Assembly: GCA_016508695.1 (NCBI GenBank)
Contig: VNKQ01000006.1
Location: 2,046,001 to 2,110,000, forward strand
Direction of reading: 5' to 3'
Source: Hyphodiscus hymeniophilus
Lineage: Eukaryota; Ascomycota; Leotiomycetes; Helotiales; Hyphodiscaceae
DNA length: 64,000 bases
In this document: in pieces, positions 22,036 to 34,512 of the stretch
Numbering within the stretch: the stretch's first letter is position 1
How the letters are laid out: every line of letters starts with the position of its first letter
Notes under the pieces: generated by a model
The model's input: the letters and a program-made list of their open reading frames with translations, nothing else
Database searches by the model: none
Told to the model about the DNA's origin: nothing
Translations under genes and position numbers: made by a program

Positions 22036-22768
22036 GGAATGACCAAATACTTTTCAAGGGAGTTGATGGTACCATGCATTGATATGGCGTACGATGGAAA
22101 TACAATGACTTGCTAGAAAATACCCAGTCGTCAAGGCCGACAGCAAAGCTGCGATTGCAACTTCTCTATATTATCCGCCCTCAGAGTTTGACTGCAATAG
22201 ATCGAGTGGTGAGGAGCTAGCTTCGACCTACTGGGCCTAGTCTCGATCATTCCTGGAGTATGACTTGAAGATTGGTTTCAGAAAGTGGCCTGAGTTACGA
22301 GAATATTCCCGAATATGAAGTTGGCCACTCTGCTGCGCGGAGGACCCTAGGCTCCGTTCTGACAACATTTCTCTTTCCGTCGCATGAGGGGATCAATAGA
22401 TACACTTCAAGACCAGCTTCTAAACATCCGTGGTGACGGTATGGACTCTTATTACTCATTCGGATACACCTACTTGCCACAGTGCAGATCGCTAAGTAGA
22501 CTCAGCCCTGCTACCTTCTCACTTGACCGAAGGATACTCCAGCTCGTTCGCCAACGTCATGTCACTCATTTCTGACTTTTCCGCCAGGTTTTCAGAATCA
22601 AGTTGGCTATTCGACTCTTCAAATTGTATAGTCCTATTTCCTACGTTCCCTATTGAACAACCGTACCTCACGAGTTTACTACTTGCGTATAGTTGTAGCT
22701 GGCCACGAAGTCTAGGGAAAGCTTCTCGCATGCGTTGCAGAGAGCCAGAATATCACCATTGAAGTGGG
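22036..22768. other. Convergent spacer RRP40/MFS
   Basis: About 730 bp between converging genes. Only chance ORFs under 80 codons were seen. Confidence 0.45.
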
Positions 22769-24683
22769 TCACACTGCAACAACAGCCTCTGGAGCTTCTC
22801 CCTGTCTGACTTTTTCGAGACCCGTCCTTGTCTCGGCATGATCAGTAGCCAAATTCTGATTGGTAATAAAGACGCTCAGCATTAATCCAAGTCCTGCAAT
22901 TGAAGAATAAAGAATCCACATTGTGCTCAAGCTCTCTGCATACGACTTCTGCACGGCCATTTTCTGCACACCTGTGAGTGTCGCTATCAATTTGATGTTC
23001 GCAGCCGCCGCATGACCTGAGAAATTCCTGGCTATGTCGCCTGGTAAGACTAATAATAGTTCCTTGTAGTGCGCCTGCATCTGGTTCTGAAAAACCATCC
23101 CTCCTATCACTGCAGATACTGCTGTTGAAAAACTTCGAAAAAATCCAAACAGTGCTGTAGCTGCAGCGACATCTTCCTGCGCAACTAGTGACTGAAGGGC
23201 GATGAGAGGAGGTTGAAACACCAGACCAACCCCAACTCCTGCTAGGATTTGAAATAGCACAGTCTCAATGAGCGTTGAGTTTACCCCGAGCTTGATGAAC
23301 AATCCGAATCCAAGGCAATTGCCTGCCATTCCAATCCAAATCAACTCGAGATATCGTCCCGTATAATGGATGAAATACCCAGCACCCACGCTGAAAACTG
23401 CCTGCACAAGCGTGATTGGTAGGATCAGAAGGCCAGATCGAAAAGGTGAGGCATCTTTCACTGCTTGAAAGTATAGCGGAAGGAAGTACCACGATGACAT
23501 GTTTACCTGGCTCGATCAGTTTGAGCAGAAGGACGGGGACATTGGACTTACAAATCCATGCATAAAGCAGACAAGAAGTGATGCCACATTCGACCGCCGT
23601 TGCAAAATACGCATTGGCATCAGTGGATTCGTTGCGAATCTCGTTTCATGAACTCCAAAGACGAAAACGATCACAAGTCCAAAAACGATCAGACAGACGA
23701 CCTTCGGGGAACCCCACGGACTGATGATTTCCGCAAGGCTCAGGCCAGAAAGGATCATCAAGCTCAGCCCTAGTATCAACACAGTACCTAGCCAGTCGAT
23801 GGCTTTTGTGCCTTGGAGAAAGCTTGTCCGAGGATTGTGTACGTGTAGAAAGAAATACAACACCACGAATGCAAAGCCAGAGATGGGAAGGTTGATCCAC
23901 CAATTCCACCTCCAGGAGACGTATTGAGTCAAAGCCCCACCTAGAAGAGGACCAACACCACTAGCAAGGCTCCAAACAACACCCGTTAGTCCGAGATACA
24001 ATCCACGATCCCTAAACCGCCTCATTAGGCCATGCAAATGAAGACTGCTTGGGGAGGGCCGCCCACCGCATGCTGAACAAGTCACTGATGCAAATATTTG
24101 TCAGAATGATCATCCCGCCAGCACCAGACCCTTGAATCGAACGTCCTGCAATCAGACTGGTTGTGGTCTTGGAAGATGCGCAGATAGCTGATCCAACAAA
24201 GAAGATGGCAACGGCTGCAAGGAGAATGATCTTCCGCCCGAAGATATCAGAGAACTTAGCAAATACTGGGGTTGATGCTGCACTCGCAAGGAGATATGCC
24301 GAACCAATCCAAGTATATGCAACTGCTGAGTGTAATTCATTTACAATGGTTGGCGTTGCAGTTGTGGCGATTGTGAAATCTAAAGCTGCCAGAAATAATG
24401 AGAGCTGGCAATATTGTTTGAAGTTAGTATGGACTTTCTCGGACTATAGAGATTTGAGCGTTGCACGAACGAAAAGAGCAAGCAATGTCGCCGTCAGCTG
24501 GATTCCACTTCGAATAGAAGCTGATCCTGAAGCATTTTCAACACTATGTTCTCGAGCTTCGATGCTTGAATGGATCGTAATCTCTCCTTGTGGGCTAGGA
24601 TGGACTGCCGGCAGGATTACGAGATTAATTGCATCGTCGTCAACGGCTATAGGACTTTCTGACATTGGATTTGATGAAGACAT
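22769..24683 (-). CDS. MFS multidrug/siderophore-type transporter, 14 TM (DHA2-like)
   Basis: Exons are complement(join(22769..23506,23552..24011,24067..24404,24471..24683)), giving 582 aa with about 14 TM segments. After a polar N-tail, TM1 is formed across intron 1 (LLALF to LSLFLAALDFTIATTATP). The motif DFTIATTATPTI is typical of drug:H+ antiporter TM1. Motif A is FSDIFGRKIILL, motif C is VVWSLASGVGPLLGGAL and the following WRWNWWINLPI is a DHA2 hallmark. The last exon holds TMs 9-14. Introns are short (44-66 nt). The intron 1 donor GTTCGT is non-consensus, but frame and family alignment require it. The substrate is unknown. Drug, toxin or siderophore export is possible. Confidence 0.82.
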
Positions 24684-25209
24684 ATTATCAAATCTAAATA
24701 TCGAGATAGTATCTATAGAGAAGTGTAATGAAAGTGTTCACCGCCTGACGACTAATACTATACAAGAATTGCTTAGTAATCAAACTATCGCGCACTACGA
24801 GTACCGGTACGTTAGGCAGTGCGGTCCTGTACAAAGGAACAGAGTTACAGAGAATATATAATCCCTCGAGTGAGACAGAACATTATTTTGTCCCTAGGAA
24901 GCACGTTCGTGAAAACAGGGGTCAATCACGTGATGTAGATTAGAAGATGGACGAAATTTCGATGATTGACGCTGTAACATAACAAGGAAACACACGCCCC
25001 GGACCTTATTCCAGGAACTTGGATCTCCTTTCGTCTCAGTATTGCCATGCAAGAACACAGACCACAACACATACAAATCAGACCACAAGGATACCGAAGA
25101 GCTATTAACTCAGCATTTTGAAGCTCTGGCGCCTTGAAGGCTTCGAGCTCCGACATTCATCCAATACACAGATACTTTGAGTATCATCCATAGTACCACG
25201 GTACATTTG
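24684..25209. other. Divergent spacer MFS/F-box-like gene
   Basis: About 525 bp between divergent genes. No supported ORF. Confidence 0.4.
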
Positions 25210-26644
25210 ATGAGGATGGCGAAGCTCCATGGCCTACCCACAGAGCTGCTATCGGGAAAAACTACTATTTTATAAGGGAGAAACAGCTTCTTCGAAACTT
25301 GGCACTGCAATGCCATTGCTTCAATCTTGCAGTCCGTCGAGTTTTGCTGCGGAATATCGCTCTCACTCTCTATGGAAAGCCAAGTTTGCTGAAGCTTGAG
25401 TTACTGAACCGTACTCTAGGGAAGAATCCCGAGCTTGGCAAAATGGTTCAAGCCTTATCTGTTGACATGCTCAGGATTGAAGGAAACGAGAAAGCAAAAA
25501 TTCACGAGGAAGTACAAAGCCTGCTGTCTCAGGTCTCAGCCTTACGTATCCTGAGAATTCAGGACAACTCGGATCGACCCTGCTTCAATCTCGATATGAA
25601 CGGCATGAAGCGGCTGACGAGCCTGACTATTAGCGATGACCACCTGACCTTACCAAACGTGACTCGATACATGTTTCTCGGACAGATTTCCCACTTGAAC
25701 ATTCTATGGATCAGGAACTCAACACCTCCTACATTTGACCTACTTGGGTGGCCTGAAGCAGAATGGTCGATACCTACACTGCATGAAAACAAACAGGCCG
25801 GATCTTCGCCGGTAACATTTCTCGACTTCGGTCCCATTTTTCATTTACCGGAGGAAGTTTTGAAAGAGATTCTCACATGGCCAAAGGCTCTTGAACGATT
25901 CCGGGGGACTATTCCTGGGAAGGATATTCCTGGACGATTTGGTGGAAATAAGAGGCTATTAACTGCTCTGTCGCCAGCTAGCATCTCGAGGGCTTTGTCC
26001 CCAACGAAGGATTCGCTCAAGTATCTCGAGTTAACGGATTGCGGATGTGAATGGCCTGGACACGATCAGTCAAAGATGGATCTTAGCGACTTCAAATCAT
26101 TGACTAAAATCGATGTTCCTTCAACATGTTTCTTCAAGAAATTCACAAACGGCATGAAGCGAGAAGGGATGTACGCCCTCCTACCTTCATCACTCGTTGA
26201 GCTGAGAGTAAGTCAATAACAATTCCTCAAATATCAGCAGTGACCAAATCATAGATCATGTATGACCTTGACGATTGCATTCGGCCAGACGAAGAAGAGC
26301 AAGCAGCCGTCCCAGCACATATCCAAATTTTTGAGGATCCCTACGATGATTATTTGCAGGAGTATTTGAACGAGCTCGACATTGAAGCTTCGTGTGAATA
26401 TGACTTCACTAAAGTGGGAAATCCCAAGGACCTGAGATGGCTGCTGGAGCTTGCCGAGAACAAAAAAGACCACTTCCCAAATCTGAAACGAGTTTCTTTG
26501 ATGGAACGCTGTGGACTACTGAGATCAGGCATCCATCCAATGAACTGGAATCTGCCTCCGATAATTCAGGGCGCTTTTCATAATGCTGGCATTGAATTCA
26601 GAGCAGTGATGCGCCGGACCTCCCCCGGGCCGACCTTCGACTAG
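25210..26644 (+). CDS. F-box/LRR-like protein, 5' end damaged or unresolved
   Basis: The well-supported body is join(25299..26207,26255..26644), whose GTAAGT...ATAG intron joins LVELR to IMYDLDD. It has irregular leucine-rich segments (LRILRIQDNSD, LTSLTISDDHLTLPNVTRYM, LKYLELTDCGCEWPG) and an acidic region (DEEEQAAVPAH), as in fungal F-box proteins acting as SCF substrate adaptors. A candidate F-box start lies at 25210 (MRMAKLHGLPTELLS), but that frame stops at about 25272. The body frame is offset, with no GT between them to serve as a donor. Either a 5' exon was missed or an indel removed the F-box helices. About 430 residues of body are intact. Confidence 0.55.
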
Positions 26645-27420
26645 CTGTTCTAAGAACAGTACAGCTCTGAATGATCGCGATATACCGCATGAAATACTGT
26701 CTAGTATTTATTTGCTCGGAACATTCAAGGACTTTTCGCGGGGAAAAGATCTCGAGAACAGTTATTAGGGGAGAGGATCGGTTTGAACCATGACTGCTCA
26801 CTGTGTGTGAGACTATCGGATCATTTGAGGAATCAGATTTTATCTCTTTAACGTTAGTGGTACCTTGATCAACATGGGCCGAGATATGCTGGGGGATGAG
26901 TGGTTTTCAGAGTCGCTACAGGGCAGCAAGAGAAGCCACAACCGGCCACATTACCCCGCTTTAGGCTTGGAAATCTGGGGTGGGGTCCAGTCAGCATATT
27001 ATCCATTTCATCCTCCACCAATGCTTGAAGCTGCTTTCGTCGAGGACAATGCAGGACCATAAACCTCTCCAATGAGGACCCTTGGACTGGATGCAGCCGC
27101 CGCGCATTATTGGATGTCGCTACACACCAAGGGCTCATGCATCAATCGTTCGATACTTGAGGCAAACGCGTGTCAGCTTCGACAGTGATCATTTGCCTAT
27201 ACTGCGTACTCCGACGCACGTTGCGGTCTGAACATACCTCACCAGAACCTCGTCTTCCACTCTTCAGTTCAAGGACAACATCTTAAACGTCAAAGGCTCT
27301 TTCATCTCTCATCCTGATCGCCCGAACAATCGAGACTGTCCCAGAACTCAACCTTACCCCGCATTCAGTCCCACTATTCGAAACTTGTCCTCGATCAAAT
27401 ACACCGATACAGCTGCGAAT
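26645..27420. other. Spacer F-box-like / small membrane protein
   Basis: About 775 bp on the same strand. ORFs of 65-89 codons around 26865-27138 have no recognisable features. The CT-rich stretch at 27240-27400 is probably the promoter/5' UTR of the next gene. Confidence 0.4.
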
Positions 27421-27725
27421 ATGGCACCCATCAGATCCCCAATCCTATCTGCTCTGGCACGAACTAGATTTCAGCAAACACCAGTTCGTCAGTTCAGACA
27501 GGCTTCAACAGCAGCGAAGTCGCGAGCCACAACTTCACCAAACTGGGAGTCTCCTAGTCGCCGTGTAGCTGGTACTGTTATGATGTGAGTTTGTTTGACC
27601 TCTGATCGTGCTTCGAGCGCCTACGCTAATCAGACCTTTCATGCAGGTACGTTCCCGTGGTAGCTGTGGTGATGTTCTGGCCGTACGCCGTCACACCGTT
27701 GATGGATTTGCATCTTATCAAATAA
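27421..27725 (+). CDS. Small single-TM protein, probably mitochondrial
   Basis: Exons are join(27421..27584,27647..27725), giving 80 aa. The N-terminus is Arg/Ser/Ala-rich without acidic residues (MAPIRSPILSALARTRFQQT then PVRQFRQASTAAKSRATT), as in mitochondrial presequences. The junction (GTGAGT...GCAG) joins AGTVM to MYVPVVAVVMFWPYAVTPLM, a single hydrophobic segment, followed by the tail DLHLIK. The in-frame ATG at 27385 would add 12 residues. The 27421 start gives the better presequence. I cannot name the family. It has the look of small inner-membrane subunits or assembly factors. Confidence 0.6.
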
Positions 27726-29609
27726 AGGAGGCGTGGTATATTGGCATGATTGATTAGAGAGCATATGGTATGTGATGGCTTATGCGATGGAAATCCTGGG
27801 AAACAGTTGAGAGGCTAGCAGATTCAGCTCGTCCATATGGAATGCCGGGGGAAAACATTTCTATATCACGGCTTAGAAGCAAATCTGCCTCCTTCATTAA
27901 TTCGATCCCATGCGATCTTTCCCCTCCCAGATGTGAGAACTCATCATTCAAGCCAGCTTTGGCGTACGACATGATGCGAGCAATTTCTTCGAATTCGTGC
28001 AAGCATATCGTCCTCGTTGATCAATGGTCAAGGGCACAAGGGGAGATTCAAGTACTCTTCGATAACGAGGAAATTATGAGACCGTCGACATCTATCCATT
28101 ATTTCCACCATCCCGCGAACAACTTAAAATGGGCTTAGAGTTGAGACTTTGACAGGTGATAAATGCGTTTATGATCGAAGCCATGCGTCGTCCTTCTTCA
28201 GTACGATTATAGACGTGCCAACACGGAAACACATCGAGATCACCAAACTATCGGTCAGTCTCCGAGGTCGAGGCTGACTCTTCTGACATGTAGTTTAACC
28301 TCCTCGCTCTGGCAGAAGTTGATGTTCATTAATTCGCTGCGTAACACCTTCATCGTCCCATCCATAGGCAACAATTCGCTTGTGTATACGAGTCCTGGGT
28401 CTTCTTTCTTAACGAGCCTCTTCACAAGTCACTAGCCAGTCAAATCGTCCATGAACTATCATCCTCTCCTGTGTATATGTGCATATACGGTTGTCTGATG
28501 AAGTGGTTCCAACTCGATCATCGTGTGCCACCGTGGATACCTTCAATCAATTTAATAGTCGTTTGATTTCGATCCGTGCTCGGATACAATTTCAAAGGAA
28601 AAGTGCTTCCTCAGAGAACTTTCTGCCAGAATGCTTGCACGGAAACCCAAACTCGGCAGCCTTGAACGGCAAGAGTGGACTCAAGCTTTTGCACAGTTTC
28701 TTGTAAAAAAAATGGCTCTACTTGTGTGGGAATGTCCACTCATGAGATATACGCCAATGTGGAGGGAGTCGAAACAGATAACATAAACGCTTTTTCCGGA
28801 TTAGACCTTCAAGTATTGTCCTTTATAGATTCGAGGAGTCACGTAACACATCAGATTGCAGTTGCAAGGTTCAAAGGCATGGTGGCAGAGATGCCAGATG
28901 ACTTTGATGACTTAGAGCAAAGTGCGCGGTACTGGATTGCTATCCAACGTCGAAACTACCACTTCAAATTATCGCCATCCAATCCACTTCAAATACCACA
29001 GCCTTTGTGCTCAAAATCGGGACCGAGTACAGACACCGCATGGTGACCTAATAAGCAATTATGAACCCTTCGTTGACAAAGCAAATGCTGATTCAGTCCA
29101 AATGACTCCCGGATATTCGTCAGCCACCGGCATTCCTTGTGATGTCTTCACCAATTCGCCCAGCGGTACAAACTACAACATAGCGCGGAAGAAAATTTGA
29201 TATTGAATGAGAGATAAAGCAGCAGCTACTCTAGAAGCGGGCTGATGGCAGTTGTGTCCGTTGGAAATCCTTGAGACTCGAGTTCTAAGTTTCAAACTGC
29301 AAGCTGCTATGAAAGCTTTGGTAAACTTCAAGGACTGCCATGAAGTAGAGTATCACCACTCACGATTATGAAGACATGTTGTTGAAGCCATATATTTATT
29401 TTTGAGTCTATAGTCTGTATCGATTGAAAGGATAACTTAGGTACTGTGGGGGGAAATGTCAAGGATCTCGCTGCTGGTGCGGGGTCGTCTTCCCACCCCA
29501 CCATCGGACGTCGTCCGGTGCTTTCGAGCTCCCGTTGCTTCCGGAATATCGATCGCATCCCAGTTGTAGAGAATCAATTTCGCAGAAGCTTTTCAACGAA
29601 AATCCAACT
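27726..29609. other. 1.9-kb spacer, no supported gene
   Basis: Frames such as 28675-29046 plus and 27782-28138 plus are open but lack ATG starts at useful places, splice-extended partners or recognisable motifs. The part after about 29430 is the MOSC gene promoter/5' UTR. Confidence 0.45.
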
Positions 29610-30753
29610 ATGTTCGAAAAACTCAATCCATTTGCTGGACCTACTGCTACCGTTACTGAGATCGCAGATCTACGCATCTATCCCATAAAGTCATGCCGTG
29701 GCATTTCGATCAGGAAATCATTCCTAACAAAGCGAGGTCTTGATCTTGATAGACGATGGATGTTTGTTGATGCGAAGACCTTGAAGTAAGGAAGTGTGCA
29801 TATTGTTCTGCTCTCAACATTGTCCCAAAGCGCCTGCTCATAATTGGCTTTTCAGATTCATCACTATCCGCGATATATCAGAGCTTACGCTTATAGACAC
29901 TGCGTTCGCATCGACCTTTGAAAGGGACACATCCGCTTCTTCGCCAAATGGCATTGAAGATGCTGAGAATCTTGTCATTTCTATCAGGAATACGGACAAG
30001 AAAGTCATGGTCCCAGCACGACCGACGCAAGAATGGCTGGACCAGAACACTGATCTTCTCCAAGTCAATATTTGGGAATACGACACAGACGGCTATGTCT
30101 ATCATGATAAGATAAATAGGATCTTTACCGAATTCTTCGGAAAGCCTGTGAAGCTGGTTTACAAAGGCCCAACACCGCGAATACTAACGGGGAACGGAGC
30201 ACCCGATGTGTTAGGCAGAGTGGAGAGCACGAACTTTCCCGACGTTCTACCTTTGCTCATAGTAAACGAAGCCAGCATCCGAGAACTGAATAGCAGGTTG
30301 AGGCAGAAAGGACACGCTGCAATTACAATCGAGCGATTCAGACCGAACATCATCGTTCGAGGAGCCACTACTTTCGAGAGTCCACAAGAAAGCCAGGCGC
30401 CGCGGGCTTGGAGTGAGGATTCTTGGAAGACTGTGCGGATATTGAACCATGATGGAGAACACAAGTCTGGGCTTATGGCGATTATGGGAGGTGGTGAGAG
30501 AGGTCTCGAAATCGATGTCCAGGCAAGATGCGCAAGGTGTCAGGTTCCGAATGTTGATCCGGATACGGCGGAGAAGGATAAGCATGAGCCTTGGGATACT
30601 CTCGTGAGTTATCGCAGAGTAGATGAGGGCATTAAGTGGAAACCTTGCTTCGGCATGCTGAGCGTTCCACGGAATGAGGGGCCGATTGCGGTAGGTATGA
30701 AGTTTGAGGTTATTGAAACGACGGAGTCTCATTTATATATTAAAGGATTTTGA
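29610..30753 (+). CDS. MOSC-domain molybdenum-cofactor protein (mARC-like)
   Basis: Exons are join(29610..29785,29856..30753), giving 357 aa. An N-terminal MOSC beta-barrel begins VTEIADLRIYPIKSCRGISI and includes GLDLDRRWMFVDAKTLK, joined by GTAAGG...TCAG to FITIRDISELTLI. The MOSC core follows: FPDVLPLLIVNEASIREL, then ERFRPNIIVRG, then the Cys-bearing ARCARCQVPNVDPDT. Cys284/Cys287 fit the CxxC context of the cofactor-binding Cys in mARC proteins. Such proteins bind sulfurated Moco and reduce N-hydroxylated compounds together with cytochrome b5 and its reductase. No targeting peptide is obvious, so cytosolic or outer-membrane location remains open. Confidence 0.85.
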
Positions 30754-31755
30754 GACTTTGATCGATCATGGTCTAATAGTAATCTATCTTACAGTCAATT
30801 TCGAGTCGATTGCCAGTTTGTTTCGAGGGGCAGTGGCGGGTAATCCTCGTTGCTTTTTATGCTTCCATGCTTTCATGCTTTAATGCTTTACTACACTCAC
30901 TCGCTCCCACCCGCCTTTCTTGACTCCACTTGCTCACAACCTTTCACGCCTACTCAAGTGAAGTTTCCTCACTTTCAAATCTGCGCCGCCAAGATCTTCA
31001 TCGCCAATCCGATGTCATCAGAACATCAATCATCCACGAGCCTTCTTTGTTGCCCCCCTGTCCCGGATGCGAAGGCCGACTCAATGCTCGAAACCTAGGA
31101 ACAACGGGCGTCTACATCCAGCCACACAGCTGCTGAATCTCCCCTCATGGCACAAACTGGATCCCAGAGTTCACGCTGACTATGCAGAAAAAGTGATCTC
31201 TCCTACGTAGGGATATGCCGAGAATTGCAAGACTGGCAACGAACGATTGAAGCAAGGGTCGGACGTACAGACTAGCTCCTTTAGCTGCAGGCTTAGCGCT
31301 AGATTTTATACGAGAGAATTGACTTGTTAGTGCCTCTGAACATACGCGTTGTGAAGCTCCTTCAAGGTTGAGGTTACGTGAGCAATATGCCGATAATGCC
31401 TCACGGTTTCTGAGAGACCGACACCCTGCCTGATTGCTTAAACTCTCTGAAACGCTTCAGGCGTATCAAGACATACTCTAAACCAAAGGCAAAGGTGCTT
31501 TGCGCATTCGAAATCGCTCACTGTCTGAATAGAATTAAGTTCGAATCGCTCAAGGTCTTGTTTTGGGGCGATTGGGCCCCTTTCTCCCCACACGATGTCA
31601 TTGGCCGAGAAGCGAAGCCGAGGCATCTCGCTCGCTTTTGCCTGCCGCCTCCTTAATCAACATCCAGGCATTGCAATATCATATCATAGCTACAAGTAGA
31701 AAATTATAAAGCTTCCTTCTAATCCACACCCACCCCGAAAGGGCGAAACCCTATA
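30754..31755. other. 1-kb spacer
   Basis: Between tandem plus-strand genes. ORFs of up to 82 codons show no family features. A CTTTCATGCTTTAATGCTT-type repeat lies at about 30868-30890. Confidence 0.45.
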
Positions 31756-32334
31756 ATGGAAGAGCCAGATCTCGCTCACTTCACCTCCATCCCCTGGTGC
31801 TCCGCCATCCTCTCCAACCCCGCCTACAAAACCACGCCCACCTTCTCCCGGCACCCCAAGCCCACCACGGAAGACTCCCTAATCGCCGTGTCCCTCTCCA
31901 GCCCTTCCACAATCAGCCACTGCCTCTCCCTCTACGTGCCCCCCGCGTCGCCGGAGACGTTCGTCTCGGAGATCATCACGCTCCTCACGCTAGGAGCCGG
32001 CATGAACGGCGGCGTCGACATGCTGCACGGCGGCATCATCGCGACGCTGCTTGACGATGTCATGGGCACGCTGTTGACGGTCAATAAGGACCGAGGCGGT
32101 GTTCCGCTGACGCAGGGGACGGTCACGGCGAGTTTGAGCGTGAGGTATCTTAAGGGTGTTAGGACGCCCGGGACGGTGGCGGTGTGGGCGAGGTGTAGGA
32201 GGAGGGAGGGGAGGAGGTTCTGGCTTGAGGGGGAGGTGAGGGATGCTGAGGGGATGGCTGTGGCGAGGGGAGAGGCGGTTTGGGTTAGGGTGGATGGAAA
32301 GGTTGAGAAGGAGAAGGAGAAGGGGAGGTTATGA
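31756..32334 (+). CDS. Hotdog-fold thioesterase (4HBT/PaaI-like)
   Basis: Intronless, 192 aa, from an ATG at 31756. The hotdog core contains GAGMNGGVDMLHGGIIATLL then DDVMG, where HGG and the following helix mark acyl-CoA thioesterases of the 4HBT/PaaI type. It continues VTASLSVRYLKGVRTPGTVA and ends in a Lys/Glu-rich tail (KVEKEKEKGRL). The family hydrolyses acyl-CoA thioesters. The substrate is not predictable. The coding region is visibly richer in GC (third-position C/G) than its flanks. No signal peptide. Confidence 0.8.
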   Translation: MEEPDLAHFTSIPWCSAILSNPAYKTTPTFSRHPKPTTEDSLIAVSLSSPSTISHCLSLYVPPASPETFVSEIITLLTLGAGMNGGVDMLHGGIIATLLDDVMGTLLTVNKDRGGVPLTQGTVTASLSVRYLKGVRTPGTVAVWARCRRREGRRFWLEGEVRDAEGMAVARGEAVWVRVDGKVEKEKEKGRL

Positions 32335-33019
32335 GGGGTCACGGCATTCGTGGATTCGGCGGATAGGGCGAGGTGAAGTTAGATGGTTGTGAGAATTGGC
32401 GTCAACTTCCGAGCTGATGGGCAGAACCTTACACAGATCAGCTTGATATCATTTTCAGTCTCTCTGACAAGAAGCATTCAATAAGCAGGGTCAGTTGAAT
32501 AGTTAACACGTGATGAATGACTGCCTCGAGTAGACCCTGTGGTCGATGTTCTGAAGTTTGAAGTCTTCAAGCATTGTCGGCGATTACTCTTAGGATATTA
32601 CGAACCAATCATTGCAGTCTTTCACTATTCCTGGCGCATCTCATCAATTAGGAGAAGACTTCAAGAAGTTCTTGATCCCAATGGAGACGTCAGAGCATTC
32701 ACCCTGGCACTGTCGGATTCGACTTGTAGCGCCTGGAGAAAGAGTCAATTAAAGCTCGCATTCCACGAAATCATCTTTTGACAGAGGTCTCATTATTCTT
32801 AAGCTCATGATTCGTCGTACTTCTGCAAGCTGCTTCATACCCTGCAGTCAGGTCGACCACGGATGTTGACCTTGACTGCGAAAAGCACCTGTACTATCCC
32901 CGAAAGAAGCTCATGATACAACACAGAAAGAGAAAGCAATCGTTTCGCGGGCCTGAAGATACCAGAAAGTTACATCGAGGTCGGTGAATTCGAGAGTTGC
33001 GACAATAAGCTGTGACACT
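32335..33019. other. Convergent spacer thioesterase/KH gene
   Basis: About 685 bp between converging genes. No supported ORF. Confidence 0.45.
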
Positions 33020-34512
33020 TTACCAACCGCCTGAAGTCTCACCCCTAGCATCGTCACCACTGGCATCCCAACCACCTTCGGCTGCAAGGCTTTCGCCAGC
33101 ATGTGCGGCCTCGAAATTGTCTCGAGGGTCAGTGTATTCGGGGACGTATGGTACGTAGGGGGTGCTGCGAGGAGCATTGGCCTGTGAAAGATCTAGCATC
33201 AGTATATAGTTCGCCCAGGGAGGAATCTCAATGATCGTGAATGGCGAGAGGATGTGCAAAGCTTTTTAAGGGCAAGATATCATGGAAACGTACCCATTCA
33301 TCAACAACCTCCTGGATCAACTCTCTAGCCTTCTTGATAGCGCGTGGCTTGCCAATGATGGTAAGTTCAACGAGTGCACGAGCTTTTGGTCGCTCAGCAC
33401 CTTCCTCAGTCTTGGCGGGCATCTTGATGTCGGTAACCTTGGCAGCGGCCTTGATTTCTTGGATCTTTGCACCCTTCGGGCCGATGATCTTGCCAGTTGA
33501 ACCAACGTAGACTTCCATCTGCTCCTCCTTCTCCTCCTGAGACTCATTGTCACCGGTGGTAGCATCATCAGCTTCGACAACTGCTTCGGGCTCCGGGGGT
33601 TTCTGGTCGCCATTCTTCTCGTAGCGGAAGTAGGCAGTATGCTTGAGAGCATTGACGACGTACTGGATGAAGTTAGTCTATCTGCGTCCATACAATAGCA
33701 GGTTGTACCATCGAAGATGTTGATAGAGAAGATGGGGCGTCGGAACTGAGTGACTAAAACCAAGAGGGTCAACTGAATCACATACCTTCCAGCGAGGAGC
33801 CCAGTAGTTGGCAATGAGCTTGTCGTTCTTCAAAGTAAACTTATCAGCCTTAGCATCGGCATTCCAAGCAGCATCGGTCTCGATGTGACCATTGGCGGCG
33901 TGCTCAGCAGACGGATTCTCCGAAGTCAACTTCACCATGGCAACGCAAGACTTGTAATCACCCTCAACGCGTGGAGGCCAATAGACGCAAACATCAAGCT
34001 CAAATCCCTACAAGTCATCAGCACGATGTTCTTTCTGGCAGATGAGATCAGGGGTTTACCTGGAAGATCGTTCGGTGGTACACCTCGATGTCACGCAAGT
34101 CCTTCTCGTGATCAAGAACAGGGACCTTACGCTCGGTGACATGCTGCAACCCTTGATGGATGAAGTTGAGGATCAAAACACGCTTCTTGGTATCCTGTTT
34201 GAAGATGATTAGCCGCGTTTGTTGATGAGCCCGTACGGCATGATGGAGATTTTGAAGCATAAGGCAATCGCTTCATGAAAAATGAAACAAAGGCAAGTGT
34301 GAAGTTGCTTAAGGCAGGAGAGTCATTTTCCATACCTCATCAGCATCATCGTCCGTCTTGAAAAACATCTCATTCTCGTAGCCAACAGCGTTGTCGTGCT
34401 CGAGTGGGGTGTTTGGATTGCCATCGGAGTCTTCGAGGACGCTGAAAGAGAAAGGAGCCGCGTTGGCTTGCTTGACCTTCTGGGACTTGGTGATCTTCTT
34501 TGATCCCGCCAT
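33020..34512 (-). CDS. KH-domain RNA-binding protein
   Basis: Exons are complement(join(33020..33181,33294..33662,33786..34007,34060..34194,34336..34512)), giving 354 aa. The start is MAGSKKITKSQKVKQ. A folded N-terminal region follows (exons 2-3: RVLILNFIHQGLQHVTERKV and GFELDVCVYWPPRVEGDYKS) that I cannot name. Then comes an acidic linker (ESQEEKEEQ) and a KH domain (about residues 220-300) with the GxxG loop GPKG in VGSTGKIIGPKGAKIQEI. The helix ARELIQEVVDEW follows, and a Gly/Asp-rich tail ends GETSGGW. All four junctions are phase 0 with GTATGG, GTAAAC, GTATGT and GTACGT donors. A role in mRNA or translation control is inferred only from the KH domain. Confidence 0.82.

Noticed and set aside
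22769..24683. DHA2 transporter as a frameshifted pseudogene
   Set aside because: The apparent breaks are explained by three short introns with AG acceptors and exact TM continuity.
28675..29046. 123-codon plus ORF
   Set aside because: Opens at a non-ATG codon. The part after the first ATG has no motif and no continuation through credible introns.
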